Source: Clostridia bacterium (lineage in GTDB: Bacteria > Bacillota_A > Clostridia > Oscillospirales > CAG-272). From it: a stretch of 12,268 bases of DNA. The stretch is taken from the NCBI GenBank assembly GCA_017462145.1, contig JAFTRT010000012.1:1-12268 (forward strand), read 5' to 3'. A program made the position numbers and the translations under genes. Shown piece by piece: positions 1 to 6,868 of this stretch (position 1 is the first letter of the stretch; every line of letters begins with the position of its first letter). The notes beneath the pieces were generated by a model. The model did not search any database, had not been told where the DNA came from, and saw only the letters and a list, made by a program, of their open reading frames with translations.

Positions 1-1192
1 AGTTGCGAATGGTAGATGCATAGTCCAAACGACCAACCAATCCGCCCACCAATTCACCCCATGCGTTGGAGTTCACGGTAACAGATGCGCCGGAGGTGCA
101 ATCACGAAGGTGAGTAGAATAAGTTGCGTGACCGGCAATGCCGCCAACCCAAGTACCGGTGTTATCATTTGCACCATCGATAATGGTAACATTACTGGTA
201 CAATTGAAAATATCGACGTTACTTGCTCTTCCTACGATACCGCCCACAACCTGAGCCTTACCGGTGGTCTTGATAGTAGCAGCCACATTGCAGTTACGGA
301 TTACAGCATAATCAGCAATCGCAATCAAACCTGCAGCAGAGTCCTTACGGTCATTGTTATTCTCGCAGTAGCCGTTTACAACGCACGTATTTGTGATCGT
401 GATGTTCTCAAATACACACTCACCAAACATGTCGTCGGACAGACCCGCAATATCTACCTTGTTCATCGTACGGGCAGCAACGATTGCGCTGTAGCCTCCG
501 CGGCCGCCGGTCGTTACCTTGTCAAACGTCAAATTCTTAACGGTGGTATTCAGTACGTTACCAAACATAGCCTCAGGCCAGTTACCGTTGCTGGACTGTC
601 CGTAAATTCTACCATTGGAAATGGTGTAGCCCTGTCCGTCATACTCGCCGCAGAAGAAAGAACCCTTGGCGGTTCCGGTAACGCCGGACCAGTAGTCACC
701 GATGGGCTCCAGATCCTTGCCGTTGAGGTCGATGTTGCAGACCTGCTTCAGGTAAACCTTTTCATTCCACGCCATGGTCTTGGTGGTGTCCAGCACAACG
801 CTCTTCACCGCAGCACTGGTATCCGTGGTTGCACGGACGGTTGCGTAGAGAGGTTCCTCATAATTGATGTACTTGTTGGTGCTGTAGTTGGTAGTTGCTG
901 CCAACACAGTGGTGCAGGCCTCATCCGAATAATAGCGAGGCATATAACACACACCGTCATAGCCCAAACGCTCCATACCGTTGGTCTGGTCGGAATACAA
1001 CAGCTTTGCGATCCACTTCAGGTCAGAGCCCGAGTCGATGATATAGGGATCATCCTTGCGACCGGAACCCGTAGGCTTGGTCATACCACCGTCCCATACG
1101 GCTGTTTCAGCAGCATCGGCAACCAGGGGCAGAGCCACCATACAGCCGGCAACCATCATCAGCGCAAGGAACATTGTTACAATTCTTTTCAT
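1..1192 (-). CDS. Secreted surface protein with GLUG-like repeats (3' end outside window)
   Basis: The first 397 residues read without a stop to the window edge, so the C-terminus is missing. The N-terminus is a signal peptide: Lys-Arg at residues 2-3, a hydrophobic core, and an Ala-Asp-Ala site near residues 25-27. A Val-Ala-Gly-Cys sequence at 14-17 also fits a lipobox, so lipidation at Cys17 cannot be excluded. After it come a GSGRKDDPYII segment (42-52), typical of the start of such modules, an EYDGQGYTI segment (183-191), and three GLUG-like repeats: VGGIVG (316-321), VGGIAG (349-354) and VGGLVG (382-387). This pattern is known from beta-helix-like extracellular adhesins and uncharacterised cell-surface proteins; ligand and function are unknown. 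The start is set by AAAGGAGA at 1201-1208, 8 nt upstream. Several Cys residues are present, unusual but not unknown for an exported protein. The family-level call is good; the role is inferred. Confidence 0.8.
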   Translation of the reverse strand, partial: MKRIVTMFLALMMVAGCMVALPLVADAAETAVWDGGMTKPTGSGRKDDPYIIDSGSDLKWIAKLLYSDQTNGMERLGYDGVCYMPRYYSDEACTTVLAATTNYSTNKYINYEEPLYATVRATTDTSAAVKSVVLDTTKTMAWNEKVYLKQVCNIDLNGKDLEPIGDYWSGVTGTAKGSFFCGEYDGQGYTISNGRIYGQSSNGNWPEAMFGNVLNTTVKNLTFDKVTTGGRGGYSAIVAARTMNKVDIAGLSDDMFGECVFENITITNTCVVNGYCENNNDRKDSAAGLIAIADYAVIRNCNVAATIKTTGKAQVVGGIVGRASNVDIFNCTSNVTIIDGANDNTGTWVGGIAGHATYSTHLRDCTSGASVTVNSNAWGELVGGLVGRLDYASTIRN

Positions 1193-1301
1193 GCTAAAAA
1201 TCTCCTTTACTGCTCTTTGCATGTACCTTTTACGAGCGGCTTTTTGGCCGCAGTCACGTTAGACGGAAGTCCAAAGTGGCAATCGTATAGATTATGTCAA
1301 T

Positions 1302-1330
1302 ATTATAAATGTTTTTTGGTCGTTTTGCAA
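1302..1330 (-). promoter_or_regulatory. Sigma-A-type promoter of the surface protein gene
   Basis: On the minus strand, TTGCAA (1325-1330, 4/6 match to TTGACA) is followed after exactly 17 nt by a perfect TATAAT (1302-1307). Transcription would start near 1295, giving a leader of about 100 nt before the ATG at 1192. A/T runs lie immediately upstream. Confidence 0.7.
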
Positions 1331-1486
1331 GCCCTTTTCAAGATTTTTTTCTTTTTTGGCAAATTGACTAAAATCAAACCATTGTTTTTGTTCAAAATGA
1401 TAATTTTTCCCAAAAATTTCAAAAATTCGAGCAAAAAAAACATTTTTTGAAAGGTTCTGTTTTCATCATCGAAAGGAACAAGCCGC

Positions 1487-1526
1487 AAAAAAGGGACTTC
1501 TCTGCGTGTGTGCAGAAAAGTCCCTT
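1487..1526 (-). terminator. Intrinsic terminator after the EIIC-like gene
   Basis: A 15-bp stem with one mismatch (arms 1491-1505 and 1512-1526), a GTGTGT loop, and on the minus strand a run of six T after the stem (1487-1492, which shares two bases with the stem base). It lies about 17 nt past the stop codon of the EIIC-like gene and ends the DUF554/EIIC unit before the surface protein promoter. Confidence 0.9.
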
Positions 1527-1543
1527 GTATGTTTCAATTTATA

Positions 1544-2608
1544 TTATACGTCCAATTTCATGTAACCGTCTTTGATCCAGCCCAATTTGCGGAATATCTC
1601 ATTGAATAGAAAGGAAAGAACAGCAGGCAAAACAAAGCAGACCAAGATCAAACCGATCCAGTTCAGAGGCGTGACCGCATGGGGATAGCCGTACTGGGGC
1701 ATAAACCAGCCGAGAATCATACCGATGGGGCCAAGAAGACCACAGGTACCCATGCCCGAATTGATGGCATCTCCGTACATCCGCAGATCAAACACACAGA
1801 CCGCCAAAGGTCCTGTAATGGCAGAGGCCAGCGTGGGAGCAAGCCAAATTTGCGGGTGGCGAATGATATTGGGCATTTGCAGCATACTGGTTCCGATTCC
1901 CTGAGAAACTACGCCGCCCCAACGGTTTTCCCGGAAGCTGACGGTGGCAAATCCCACCATTTGGGCGCAACAACCGGCAACGGCCGCCGCTCCCGCAATG
2001 GCAAGCCCTTCTTCATTGGTCACGGCCGCATAGCCTGTAAGGGACAGTCCTGCGCAAATAGCCGCACTGGAAATGGGGAGTGTCAGCACAACGCCCACAA
2101 CAACAGAAACCACCAAGCTGGTCAAAAAGGGAGTTTGCTCTGCCGCCCAGCCGATAAAATCCTTGATCAGGTTTGCAAAGGCACCAATCCACGGAGCGGC
2201 AAACACCGAAAGCAAACCGCCCACCAAAATGGTGACAAACGGAGTGACCACGATATCCACCTTGGTCTTCTTGGAAACCAGCATCCCGATTTCAGCCGCT
2301 ATAATAGCAATGAAGAAAACAGCAAGAGGTCCCCCTGCTCCGCCCATTTTATTGGCGGCATAGCCAACGGTGGCACAAGAGAAAACAACCAGTGGATGAG
2401 AACCCAAGGAATACGCAATAGCCGCACCCATCGCAGGGCCCGCCATGTCTTGGGCAAATTGCCCGATTTGGGCAAAAATTCCCAGATGGGGGATCATTCC
2501 CAGCGCCTTGAAGATGGTTCCGATGAGCAGAGAGGCGAACAAACCTGCCGCCATCGATCCCATGGCATCAATAAAATAACGCTTGCAATATTGTTTTACC
2601 GTTTTCAT
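1544..2608 (-). CDS. PfoR/PTS EIIC-like integral membrane protein
   Basis: The 354-residue product is almost wholly hydrophobic, with about nine or ten likely membrane segments (for example near residues 18-38, 72-86, 94-111, 119-138, 160-178, 203-222, 256-273, 287-303 and 315-337). Sequence and length resemble the PTS_EIIC_2 family (COG3641), whose founder PfoR affects perfringolysin expression in Clostridium perfringens. It has the glycine- and alanine-rich GPAMGAAIAYSLGSHP (57-72) and NSGMGTCGLLGP (283-294) segments. Members are often named sugar PTS IIC, but no EIIA or EIIB domain or gene is in this window, so phosphotransfer is unproven and the substrate unknown. The start is supported by AAAGGAG with a short 5-nt spacer. 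It lies 46 nt after the DUF554 gene on the same strand, with no promoter evident between, so they are probably co-transcribed. Confidence 0.85.
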   Translation of the reverse strand: MKTVKQYCKRYFIDAMGSMAAGLFASLLIGTIFKALGMIPHLGIFAQIGQFAQDMAGPAMGAAIAYSLGSHPLVVFSCATVGYAANKMGGAGGPLAVFFIAIIAAEIGMLVSKKTKVDIVVTPFVTILVGGLLSVFAAPWIGAFANLIKDFIGWAAEQTPFLTSLVVSVVVGVVLTLPISSAAICAGLSLTGYAAVTNEEGLAIAGAAAVAGCCAQMVGFATVSFRENRWGGVVSQGIGTSMLQMPNIIRHPQIWLAPTLASAITGPLAVCVFDLRMYGDAINSGMGTCGLLGPIGMILGWFMPQYGYPHAVTPLNWIGLILVCFVLPAVLSFLFNEIFRKLGWIKDGYMKLDV

Positions 2609-2654
2609 GGATTCTCCTTTCGTCTACTTGTAAAAAACAACACTTTTTTTGGAT

Positions 2655-3401
2655 TTATCCGAGAATGGAAGATACATACGGAATTTTGAGCAAAAGCTCA
2701 TACAACACAGGAACAAGCAAGGCAGGAAGCAGATTTCCAACCCGCACCTTTTTGGGAAAAATCAAGTTGAGTCCAACCGCAAAAATCAACACAGAACCAA
2801 CTCCCGACATATTGGCAATGAGGGAGGGGGTCATATAGTCCGAAATGAATTTTGCAAAGAGGGTGATTCCTCCTTGATACACGCCGATGACCACAGCCGA
2901 GAACACTGCCCCCAAGCCATAGACCGATCCGAAGACAATGAGAATCACAAAGTCCAAAATGGATTTAACAAACAGAGTCTCATGCGCCCCCGTCAGCGCT
3001 TCATTCATCGGCCCGACGATCGCCATTGCCCCAACGCAGGTGACCAATGAAGCCGTCACAAAGCCATCCACAAAGCGGTTATCCCCCTTTGCCTTGACGG
3101 CCGACCGCAAGCGGTCTCCTACAAAATCCAACTTTTTTTCAATATTCAGTGCTTCTCCCGCCAAGCCGCCGATAGCCAAAGAAAAAACCAACAGCATCGT
3201 GGCACCTGCGCTGACCTTACTCCCCTCTACGGTGAGCATCATTTCCAACGCTCCTGCACCGCCGATAAACATGACCGCAAGCCCGCAAGCCTGCACCATA
3301 ATCTCACGAAAGCGTTCCTTGATGCCCCGTTTGAAGAGCATTCCCAAAACGCCGCCCAAAACAACGGCAAGGACGTTGACAATCGTTCCCAGTCCTATCA
3401 T
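2655..3401 (-). CDS. DUF554 family membrane protein (YdfK/YqgA-like)
   Basis: The 248-residue product is a polytopic membrane protein with six to eight hydrophobic segments. It matches DUF554 in length and in the typical N-terminus (MIGLGTIVNV, followed by a glycine-spaced helix ending GGVLG) and the internal ASLVTCVGAMAIVGPM segment (117-132). The family's function is not established; transport or channel roles have been suggested only loosely. The frame is open for 30 more codons upstream, but that extension is lysine-rich, contains the promoter -10 box and has no ribosome site. The start at 3401 has AAAAGGAGA 7 nt upstream, so I chose it. It is the first gene of a two-gene unit with the PfoR/EIIC-like protein and is divergent from the hydratase gene. 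Pairing with an EIIC-like protein suggests membrane transport or sensing, but this is inference. Confidence 0.88.
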   Translation of the reverse strand: MIGLGTIVNVLAVVLGGVLGMLFKRGIKERFREIMVQACGLAVMFIGGAGALEMMLTVEGSKVSAGATMLLVFSLAIGGLAGEALNIEKKLDFVGDRLRSAVKAKGDNRFVDGFVTASLVTCVGAMAIVGPMNEALTGAHETLFVKSILDFVILIVFGSVYGLGAVFSAVVIGVYQGGITLFAKFISDYMTPSLIANMSGVGSVLIFAVGLNLIFPKKVRVGNLLPALLVPVLYELLLKIPYVSSILG

Positions 3402-3407
3402 CCTTTG

Positions 3408-3416
3408 TCTCCTTTT
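3408..3416 (-). promoter_or_regulatory. Ribosome binding site that fixes the DUF554 start
   Basis: AAAAGGAGA on the minus strand sits 7 nt before the ATG at 3401. It decides for this start over the 30-codon longer reading that would run through the promoter. Confidence 0.8.
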
Positions 3417-3429
3417 CTGTTTTGCCACC

Positions 3430-3458
3430 ATTATATCACCATTGCCCCCGTTTCGCAA
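3430..3458 (-). promoter_or_regulatory. Sigma-A-type promoter of the DUF554/EIIC unit
   Basis: On the minus strand TTGCGA (3453-3458, 4/6 match) and a perfect TATAAT (3430-3435) are separated by 17 nt. The predicted transcript starts near 3423, leaving a short leader of about 20 nt that holds the ribosome site. Confidence 0.7.
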
Positions 3459-3575
3459 TGTTTTTTTGGATTTTTTTTTGCTTTTTGTCATTTTTTATCA
3501 AAAAGCTCTTTTTCGCCCTTTTCTTTTTTTGACAGATTGCCCTTAAAAAAATGTGCCCGAATGCCTTTGTTTTCC

Positions 3576-3604
3576 TTGACTTTTTGTAGGTTTTGTTGTA
3601 TAAT
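3576..3604 (+). promoter_or_regulatory. Strong sigma-A-type promoter of the hydratase unit
   Basis: TTGACT (3576-3581, 5/6) and a perfect TATAAT (3599-3604) with a 17-nt spacer, the closest match to consensus in the window. Transcription would start near 3611, about 35 nt before the ATG. A GTTAAC palindrome follows the -10 box at 3605-3610; I cannot assign it to a regulator. The promoter is divergent from the one at 3430-3458, with about 120 nt between the two -35 boxes. Confidence 0.8.
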
Positions 3605-3631
3605 GTTAACTGTGAATTTTTATCTTGCAAC

Positions 3632-3638
3632 AAAGGAG
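3632..3638 (+). promoter_or_regulatory. Ribosome binding site that fixes the hydratase start
   Basis: AAAGGAG lies 7 nt before the ATG at 3646. A TTG seven codons upstream (3625) is in frame but would place the ribosome site inside the gene, so 3646 is preferred. Confidence 0.8.
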
Positions 3639-3645
3639 TTTTTTT

Positions 3646-5889
3646 ATGTTGAAGCTGACCTCTCACGGCGTTTATTTGGTGGACGGCAAGGTGGCCGAAC
3701 AAGCCCCCCTCTCCCCTGCCGATGCCCGAAAGAACACCATTGCATATTCCATTCTGGACGCTCACAACACCGGCGACAAGAATGACAGTACCATGCGCAT
3801 TCGTTTCGATGCGTTGACCTCCCACGACATCACCTACGTGGGAATCATTCAGACTGCCCGTGCCAGCGGACTGAAGGAGTTCCCCGTTCCCTACGCCCTG
3901 ACCAACTGCCACAACTCTCTGTGCGCAGTGGGCGGTACCATCAACGAGGATGACCACGTGTTTGGTCTTTCCGCCGCCAAAAAGTACGGCGGCATCTACA
4001 TTCCCGCCAACCAGAGCGTGATCCACTCCTACGCCCGTGAGGAGCTGGCAGGTTGCGGCAAGATGATTTTAGGTTCTGACTCTCATACTCGTTACGGTGC
4101 GCTGGGCACCATGGGCGTCGGCGAGGGCGGTCCTGAGCTTGTCAAGCAGCTTTTGAAGAATACGTATGACATTCCCACGCCCGAAGTGGTATTGGTTTAT
4201 CTGACGGGCGCACCGAAGAAGGGTATCGGCCCTCATGACGTGGCAATCGCTTTGGTGGGCGCAACCTTCGGGAACGGCTTTGTAAAGAACAAAGTGTTGG
4301 AATTTGTGGGTCCCGGCGTCCGGAATCTGCCCATCGATTTCCGCAACGGAATCGACGTGATGACCACCGAGACCACCTGCCTGTCCTCCATTTGGGAGAC
4401 GGATGACACCGTGCGCCGTCACTACGAGACACACGGCCGAGGCGGTGAGTACAAGGAGCTGAAGCCCGGCAAGGTCGCTTATTACGATGCCATGATCGAG
4501 ATCGATCTCTCCAAGATGGAGTCGATGATCGCCCTGCCCTTCCACCCCTCCAACGCTTATACCATCCATGAATTTGTGGAGAACGCCGAGGAAATTCTGG
4601 CAACGGTGGAAGCGGAAGCCAAAAAGAAATTCGGCAAGTGCACCTTTGATCTCCGTTCCAAGGTCAAAGACGGAGCCGTTTACGCCGATCAGGGTATTAT
4701 TGCAGGCTGTGCAGGCGGTATGTTTGACAGTATTGACGAAGCTTCTGCCATTTTGAAGGATCAGAGCACCGGCAATGGCTATTTTTCTCTCTCGGTATAC
4801 CCCACCAGTGTGCCCGTTTCTCTGGAGCTGACCAAGATCGGTGTTACCGCTGACCTGTTGCAGGCCGGAGCGGTGATCAAGCCCTCTTTCTGCGGCCCTT
4901 GCTTCGGTGCCGGTGACGTACCCGCCAACAACGGGCTGTCTCTCCGTCATACCACCCGTAACTTCCCCAACCGCGAGGGCTCCAAGCCCGGTGAGGGACA
5001 GCTCTCGGGTGTCGCTCTAATGGATGCCCGCAGCATTGCGGCTACCGCACGGAACGGCGGACGCATCACGGCGGCAACCGACGTGGATTATGAGTATACG
5101 CCCCACGAATACCATTTCGACAAGACGGTTTACGAAAAGCGGGTTTATTACGGCTTTGGAAAAGCACAGCCCGAAGCCGAGCTGATTCTTGGTCCCAACA
5201 TCACCGATTGGCCCGCACAGTATGACCTGTCGGAGCATCTGTTGGTGAAGCTGGCAGCCGTCATTCATGACCCCGTGACCACCACCGACGAGCTGATTCC
5301 CTCCGGTGAGACCTCCTCCTACCGCTCCAATCCTCTGCGCCTTGCTGAGTTTGCCCTCTCCCGCCGTGTGCCCGATTACGTGGGAAATTCCAAGGCGGTG
5401 GCGGCCACCGAGGCGGCCAGACGGCAGGGTGAAAACCCCGAGGAGCTGATGCGTGTTCTTTCTGCAGTGGGCAAGGCCGAGGAACTGATGAATGACACCC
5501 AGTTTGGCTCTTGTGTTTTTGCCAATAAGCCAGGTGACGGTTCTGCCCGTGAGCAAGCGGCCTCCTGCCAAAAGGTATTGGGCGGCTTTGCCAATATTTG
5601 CTACGAATTTGCCACCAAGCGTTATCGCTCCAACTGCATCAACTGGGGTATTCTGCCCTTTACGCTGGCAGAAGGAACCGAGTTCTCCTATGAGGTGGGA
5701 GATTACGTGTTCGTCCCTGCTCTCCGTTCCGCTTTGCTGGCCGGCAAGGAGGAATTTGCCGCCAAGGTCATCCGTGCAGACGGACGGGTGGAGGACTTGA
5801 TTCTGTACGTCAAAGGCTTGACCGAGGACGAAAAAGAGATCATCCTGTGCGGTTGCCTGATGAACTACTACAAGAAACACAACCAATAA
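3646..5889 (+). CDS. Aconitase-family hydratase (YbhJ-like)
   Basis: The 747-residue protein has the aconitase layout: an N-terminal domain with GSDSHTRYGALGTMG (143-157); three cysteines placed as [4Fe-4S] ligands, Cys355 in GCAGG and Cys416/Cys419 in FCGPCFGAGD; and a C-terminal swivel domain with GDGSAREQAA (630-639) and an RSNCINWGILPF segment (661-672). Aconitases isomerise citrate and isocitrate through cis-aconitate in the cytoplasm. Length and sequence resemble the YbhJ-type branch rather than AcnA or AcnB, and that branch has no firmly established substrate, so citrate/isocitrate is likely but not certain. An isocitrate dehydrogenase 5.4 kb downstream on the same strand supports a citrate-branch role. 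It is first in a unit with the isomerase/epimerase-like gene 23 nt downstream. The Fe-S cluster would make it oxygen-sensitive, in keeping with an anaerobe. Confidence 0.85.
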   Translation: MLKLTSHGVYLVDGKVAEQAPLSPADARKNTIAYSILDAHNTGDKNDSTMRIRFDALTSHDITYVGIIQTARASGLKEFPVPYALTNCHNSLCAVGGTINEDDHVFGLSAAKKYGGIYIPANQSVIHSYAREELAGCGKMILGSDSHTRYGALGTMGVGEGGPELVKQLLKNTYDIPTPEVVLVYLTGAPKKGIGPHDVAIALVGATFGNGFVKNKVLEFVGPGVRNLPIDFRNGIDVMTTETTCLSSIWETDDTVRRHYETHGRGGEYKELKPGKVAYYDAMIEIDLSKMESMIALPFHPSNAYTIHEFVENAEEILATVEAEAKKKFGKCTFDLRSKVKDGAVYADQGIIAGCAGGMFDSIDEASAILKDQSTGNGYFSLSVYPTSVPVSLELTKIGVTADLLQAGAVIKPSFCGPCFGAGDVPANNGLSLRHTTRNFPNREGSKPGEGQLSGVALMDARSIAATARNGGRITAATDVDYEYTPHEYHFDKTVYEKRVYYGFGKAQPEAELILGPNITDWPAQYDLSEHLLVKLAAVIHDPVTTTDELIPSGETSSYRSNPLRLAEFALSRRVPDYVGNSKAVAATEAARRQGENPEELMRVLSAVGKAEELMNDTQFGSCVFANKPGDGSAREQAASCQKVLGGFANICYEFATKRYRSNCINWGILPFTLAEGTEFSYEVGDYVFVPALRSALLAGKEEFAAKVIRADGRVEDLILYVKGLTEDEKEIILCGCLMNYYKKHNQ

Positions 5890-5900
5890 TTTGATTCATG

Positions 5901-5905
5901 GGAGG
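5901..5905 (+). promoter_or_regulatory. Ribosome binding site that fixes the isomerase-like gene start
   Basis: GGAGG sits 7 nt before the ATG at 5913. An in-frame ATG at 5898 overlaps the ribosome site itself and is not preferred. Confidence 0.75.
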
Positions 5906-5912
5906 AAGCAAC

Positions 5913-6740
5913 ATGAAAACCTATCAGCTTGGACTTGCTACCATGCGAAGCACATTGACCGACATCGAGCAAATGGAGATCATGAAGCGAGTCGGCTTTG
6001 ACGCTTTCTTTACCGGTTGGATCCCCGATATGACTGAGGCCATTGCCAACAAGGCGGCACAGCTCGGTTTGATTCAACAATCCATTCACTCTCCTTTTAG
6101 CGGAGAGCACAAGGTAAAATTCCTTTGGGAGGGCGGCGAGGCAGGTGATTTCGTCACCAATCAGCTGATTGAGTGCGTCAAGGATTGTGCCCGCTTTGAT
6201 ATTCCCGTGATGGTCATTCATCCTTTTATCGGGTTCAAGGATCATACCCCCACCCAGATCGGCTTGGACAATTATGCCCGTGTGATCGAGGTAGCCAACA
6301 AGCTGGGCGTGACGTTGGGCTTTGAAAACGTAGAGGGTGAGGAATATTTGGCCGCCATCATGAAGGCCTTTTGGAACGAGCCGTCTCTCGGCTTCTGCCT
6401 GGATACCGGTCATGAGATGTGCTACAACGAGCACCGAGATATGCTGGCGTTGTACGGCGAGAAGCTCTGTCACACTCATTTCAACGACAATCTGGGCGTT
6501 CGCGGCGATGAGATCACGTTCCACGACGACCTGCACTTAATGCCCACCGACGGTATCGCCGATTGGCACAATATTATGGAGCGCATCCGCAAAACAGGAT
6601 ACGACGGAATTCTGATGAGCGAGCTTTCTTATGCCAACAAGCCCGGCAAAGACGGAACCGAACACAAGTATGCGGAAATGTCCATGGAAGAATTTATGGT
6701 GACCGCATACGAAAAGATCAAAACCGCCATTGCCATGTAA
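5913..6740 (+). CDS. Sugar phosphate isomerase/epimerase-like TIM-barrel protein
   Basis: The 275-residue cytoplasmic protein fits the AP-endonuclease-2/xylose isomerase-like TIM-barrel family. Likely divalent-metal ligands and active-site residues are in order: His59 (IHSPF), His103 (VIHPF), Glu138 (GFENVEG), Asp164 and His167 (LDTGHE), His187/His189 (HTHFND), His208 (in HDDLHLMPTDG) and Glu237 (MSEL). The Glu-Asp-His-Glu arrangement is that of metal-dependent ketose epimerases and sugar phosphate isomerases, but the family also includes dehydratases and endonuclease IV, and the substrate cannot be read from the sequence. It has the usual family length and is complete. It follows the hydratase by 23 nt and is probably co-transcribed from 3576-3604. 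A stem-loop follows its stop, and a new promoter starts before the fucosidase, so it is likely the last gene of its unit. Confidence 0.85.
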   Translation: MKTYQLGLATMRSTLTDIEQMEIMKRVGFDAFFTGWIPDMTEAIANKAAQLGLIQQSIHSPFSGEHKVKFLWEGGEAGDFVTNQLIECVKDCARFDIPVMVIHPFIGFKDHTPTQIGLDNYARVIEVANKLGVTLGFENVEGEEYLAAIMKAFWNEPSLGFCLDTGHEMCYNEHRDMLALYGEKLCHTHFNDNLGVRGDEITFHDDLHLMPTDGIADWHNIMERIRKTGYDGILMSELSYANKPGKDGTEHKYAEMSMEEFMVTAYEKIKTAIAM

Positions 6741-6742
6741 GC

Positions 6743-6768
6743 ATTTGGGCGATCATGATGCCCAAAAT
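6743..6768 (+). terminator. Stem-loop after the isomerase-like gene, weak terminator candidate
   Basis: A perfect 7-bp TTTGGGC/GCCCAAA stem (6744-6750 with 6760-6766) with a 9-nt loop begins 3 nt after the stop codon. No T-run follows on either strand, so it is not a standard intrinsic terminator; it could stabilise the mRNA end or terminate only partly. Confidence 0.35.
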
Positions 6769-6824
6769 CGAAACAAAAACACATAAAATCCACTTCTTTT
6801 TCCATATTCTTTTTCTTCGTTCCA

Positions 6825-6833
6825 TGATATAAT
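6825..6833 (+). promoter_or_regulatory. Extended -10 promoter of the fucosidase unit
   Basis: TGATATAAT has the extended -10 form TGnTATAAT (perfect TATAAT at 6828-6833). No good -35 box is present at 16-18 nt (the best is TATTCT-like), which is typical of promoters that rely on the extended -10. Transcription would begin near 6840, about 29 nt before the ATG. Confidence 0.65.
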
Positions 6834-6846
6834 GTGGATAACACAT
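6832..6846. promoter_or_regulatory. Candidate operator: 15-bp inverted repeat at the fucosidase start site
   Basis: ATGTG-GATAA-CACAT forms a perfect 5-bp inverted repeat with a 5-nt centre, overlapping the end of the -10 box and the predicted start site. This is where a repressor would block transcription. No regulator gene is in the window, and a repeat this short can occur by chance. Confidence 0.35.
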
Positions 6847-6868
6847 AAAAAGAAACAGGAGAAACATC

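Larger units (their letters stand above)
1193..1543. other. 351-bp AT-rich intergenic spacer
   Basis: No credible gene lies here. Reading the minus strand from right to left, it holds the terminator of the EIIC-like gene (1487-1526), a long A/T-run-rich stretch (about 1331-1480) with several runs of six to eight A or T, the promoter of the surface protein gene (1302-1330), and a leader of about 100 nt. The leader contains a small GCGGC/GCCGC hairpin (1236-1251, 6-nt loop) about 28 nt before the Shine-Dalgarno sequence. The hairpin is too short to assign a function. The AT-rich block directly upstream of the promoter could act as an UP-like element (inference). Confidence 0.6.

Noticed and set aside
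110..1450. 446-codon plus-strand open frame
   Set aside because: It lies antisense to the surface protein gene, has no ribosome site, crosses that gene's promoter and shows no family pattern; the minus strand has a signal peptide and GLUG repeats.
1303..1488. 61-codon minus-strand frame in the spacer
   Set aside because: Starts with TTG inside the terminator and reads AT-rich runs through the surface protein promoter; no ribosome site.
1679..2689. 336-codon plus-strand open frame
   Set aside because: Antisense shadow of the membrane protein gene; low-complexity His/Asn/Gly/Arg composition and no ribosome site.
3420..3570. Repeats or a small RNA in the T-rich divergent promoter region
   Set aside because: T-runs and short GCCC-containing stretches look like AT-rich spacer; no stable structure or ordered repeat beyond the two promoters.
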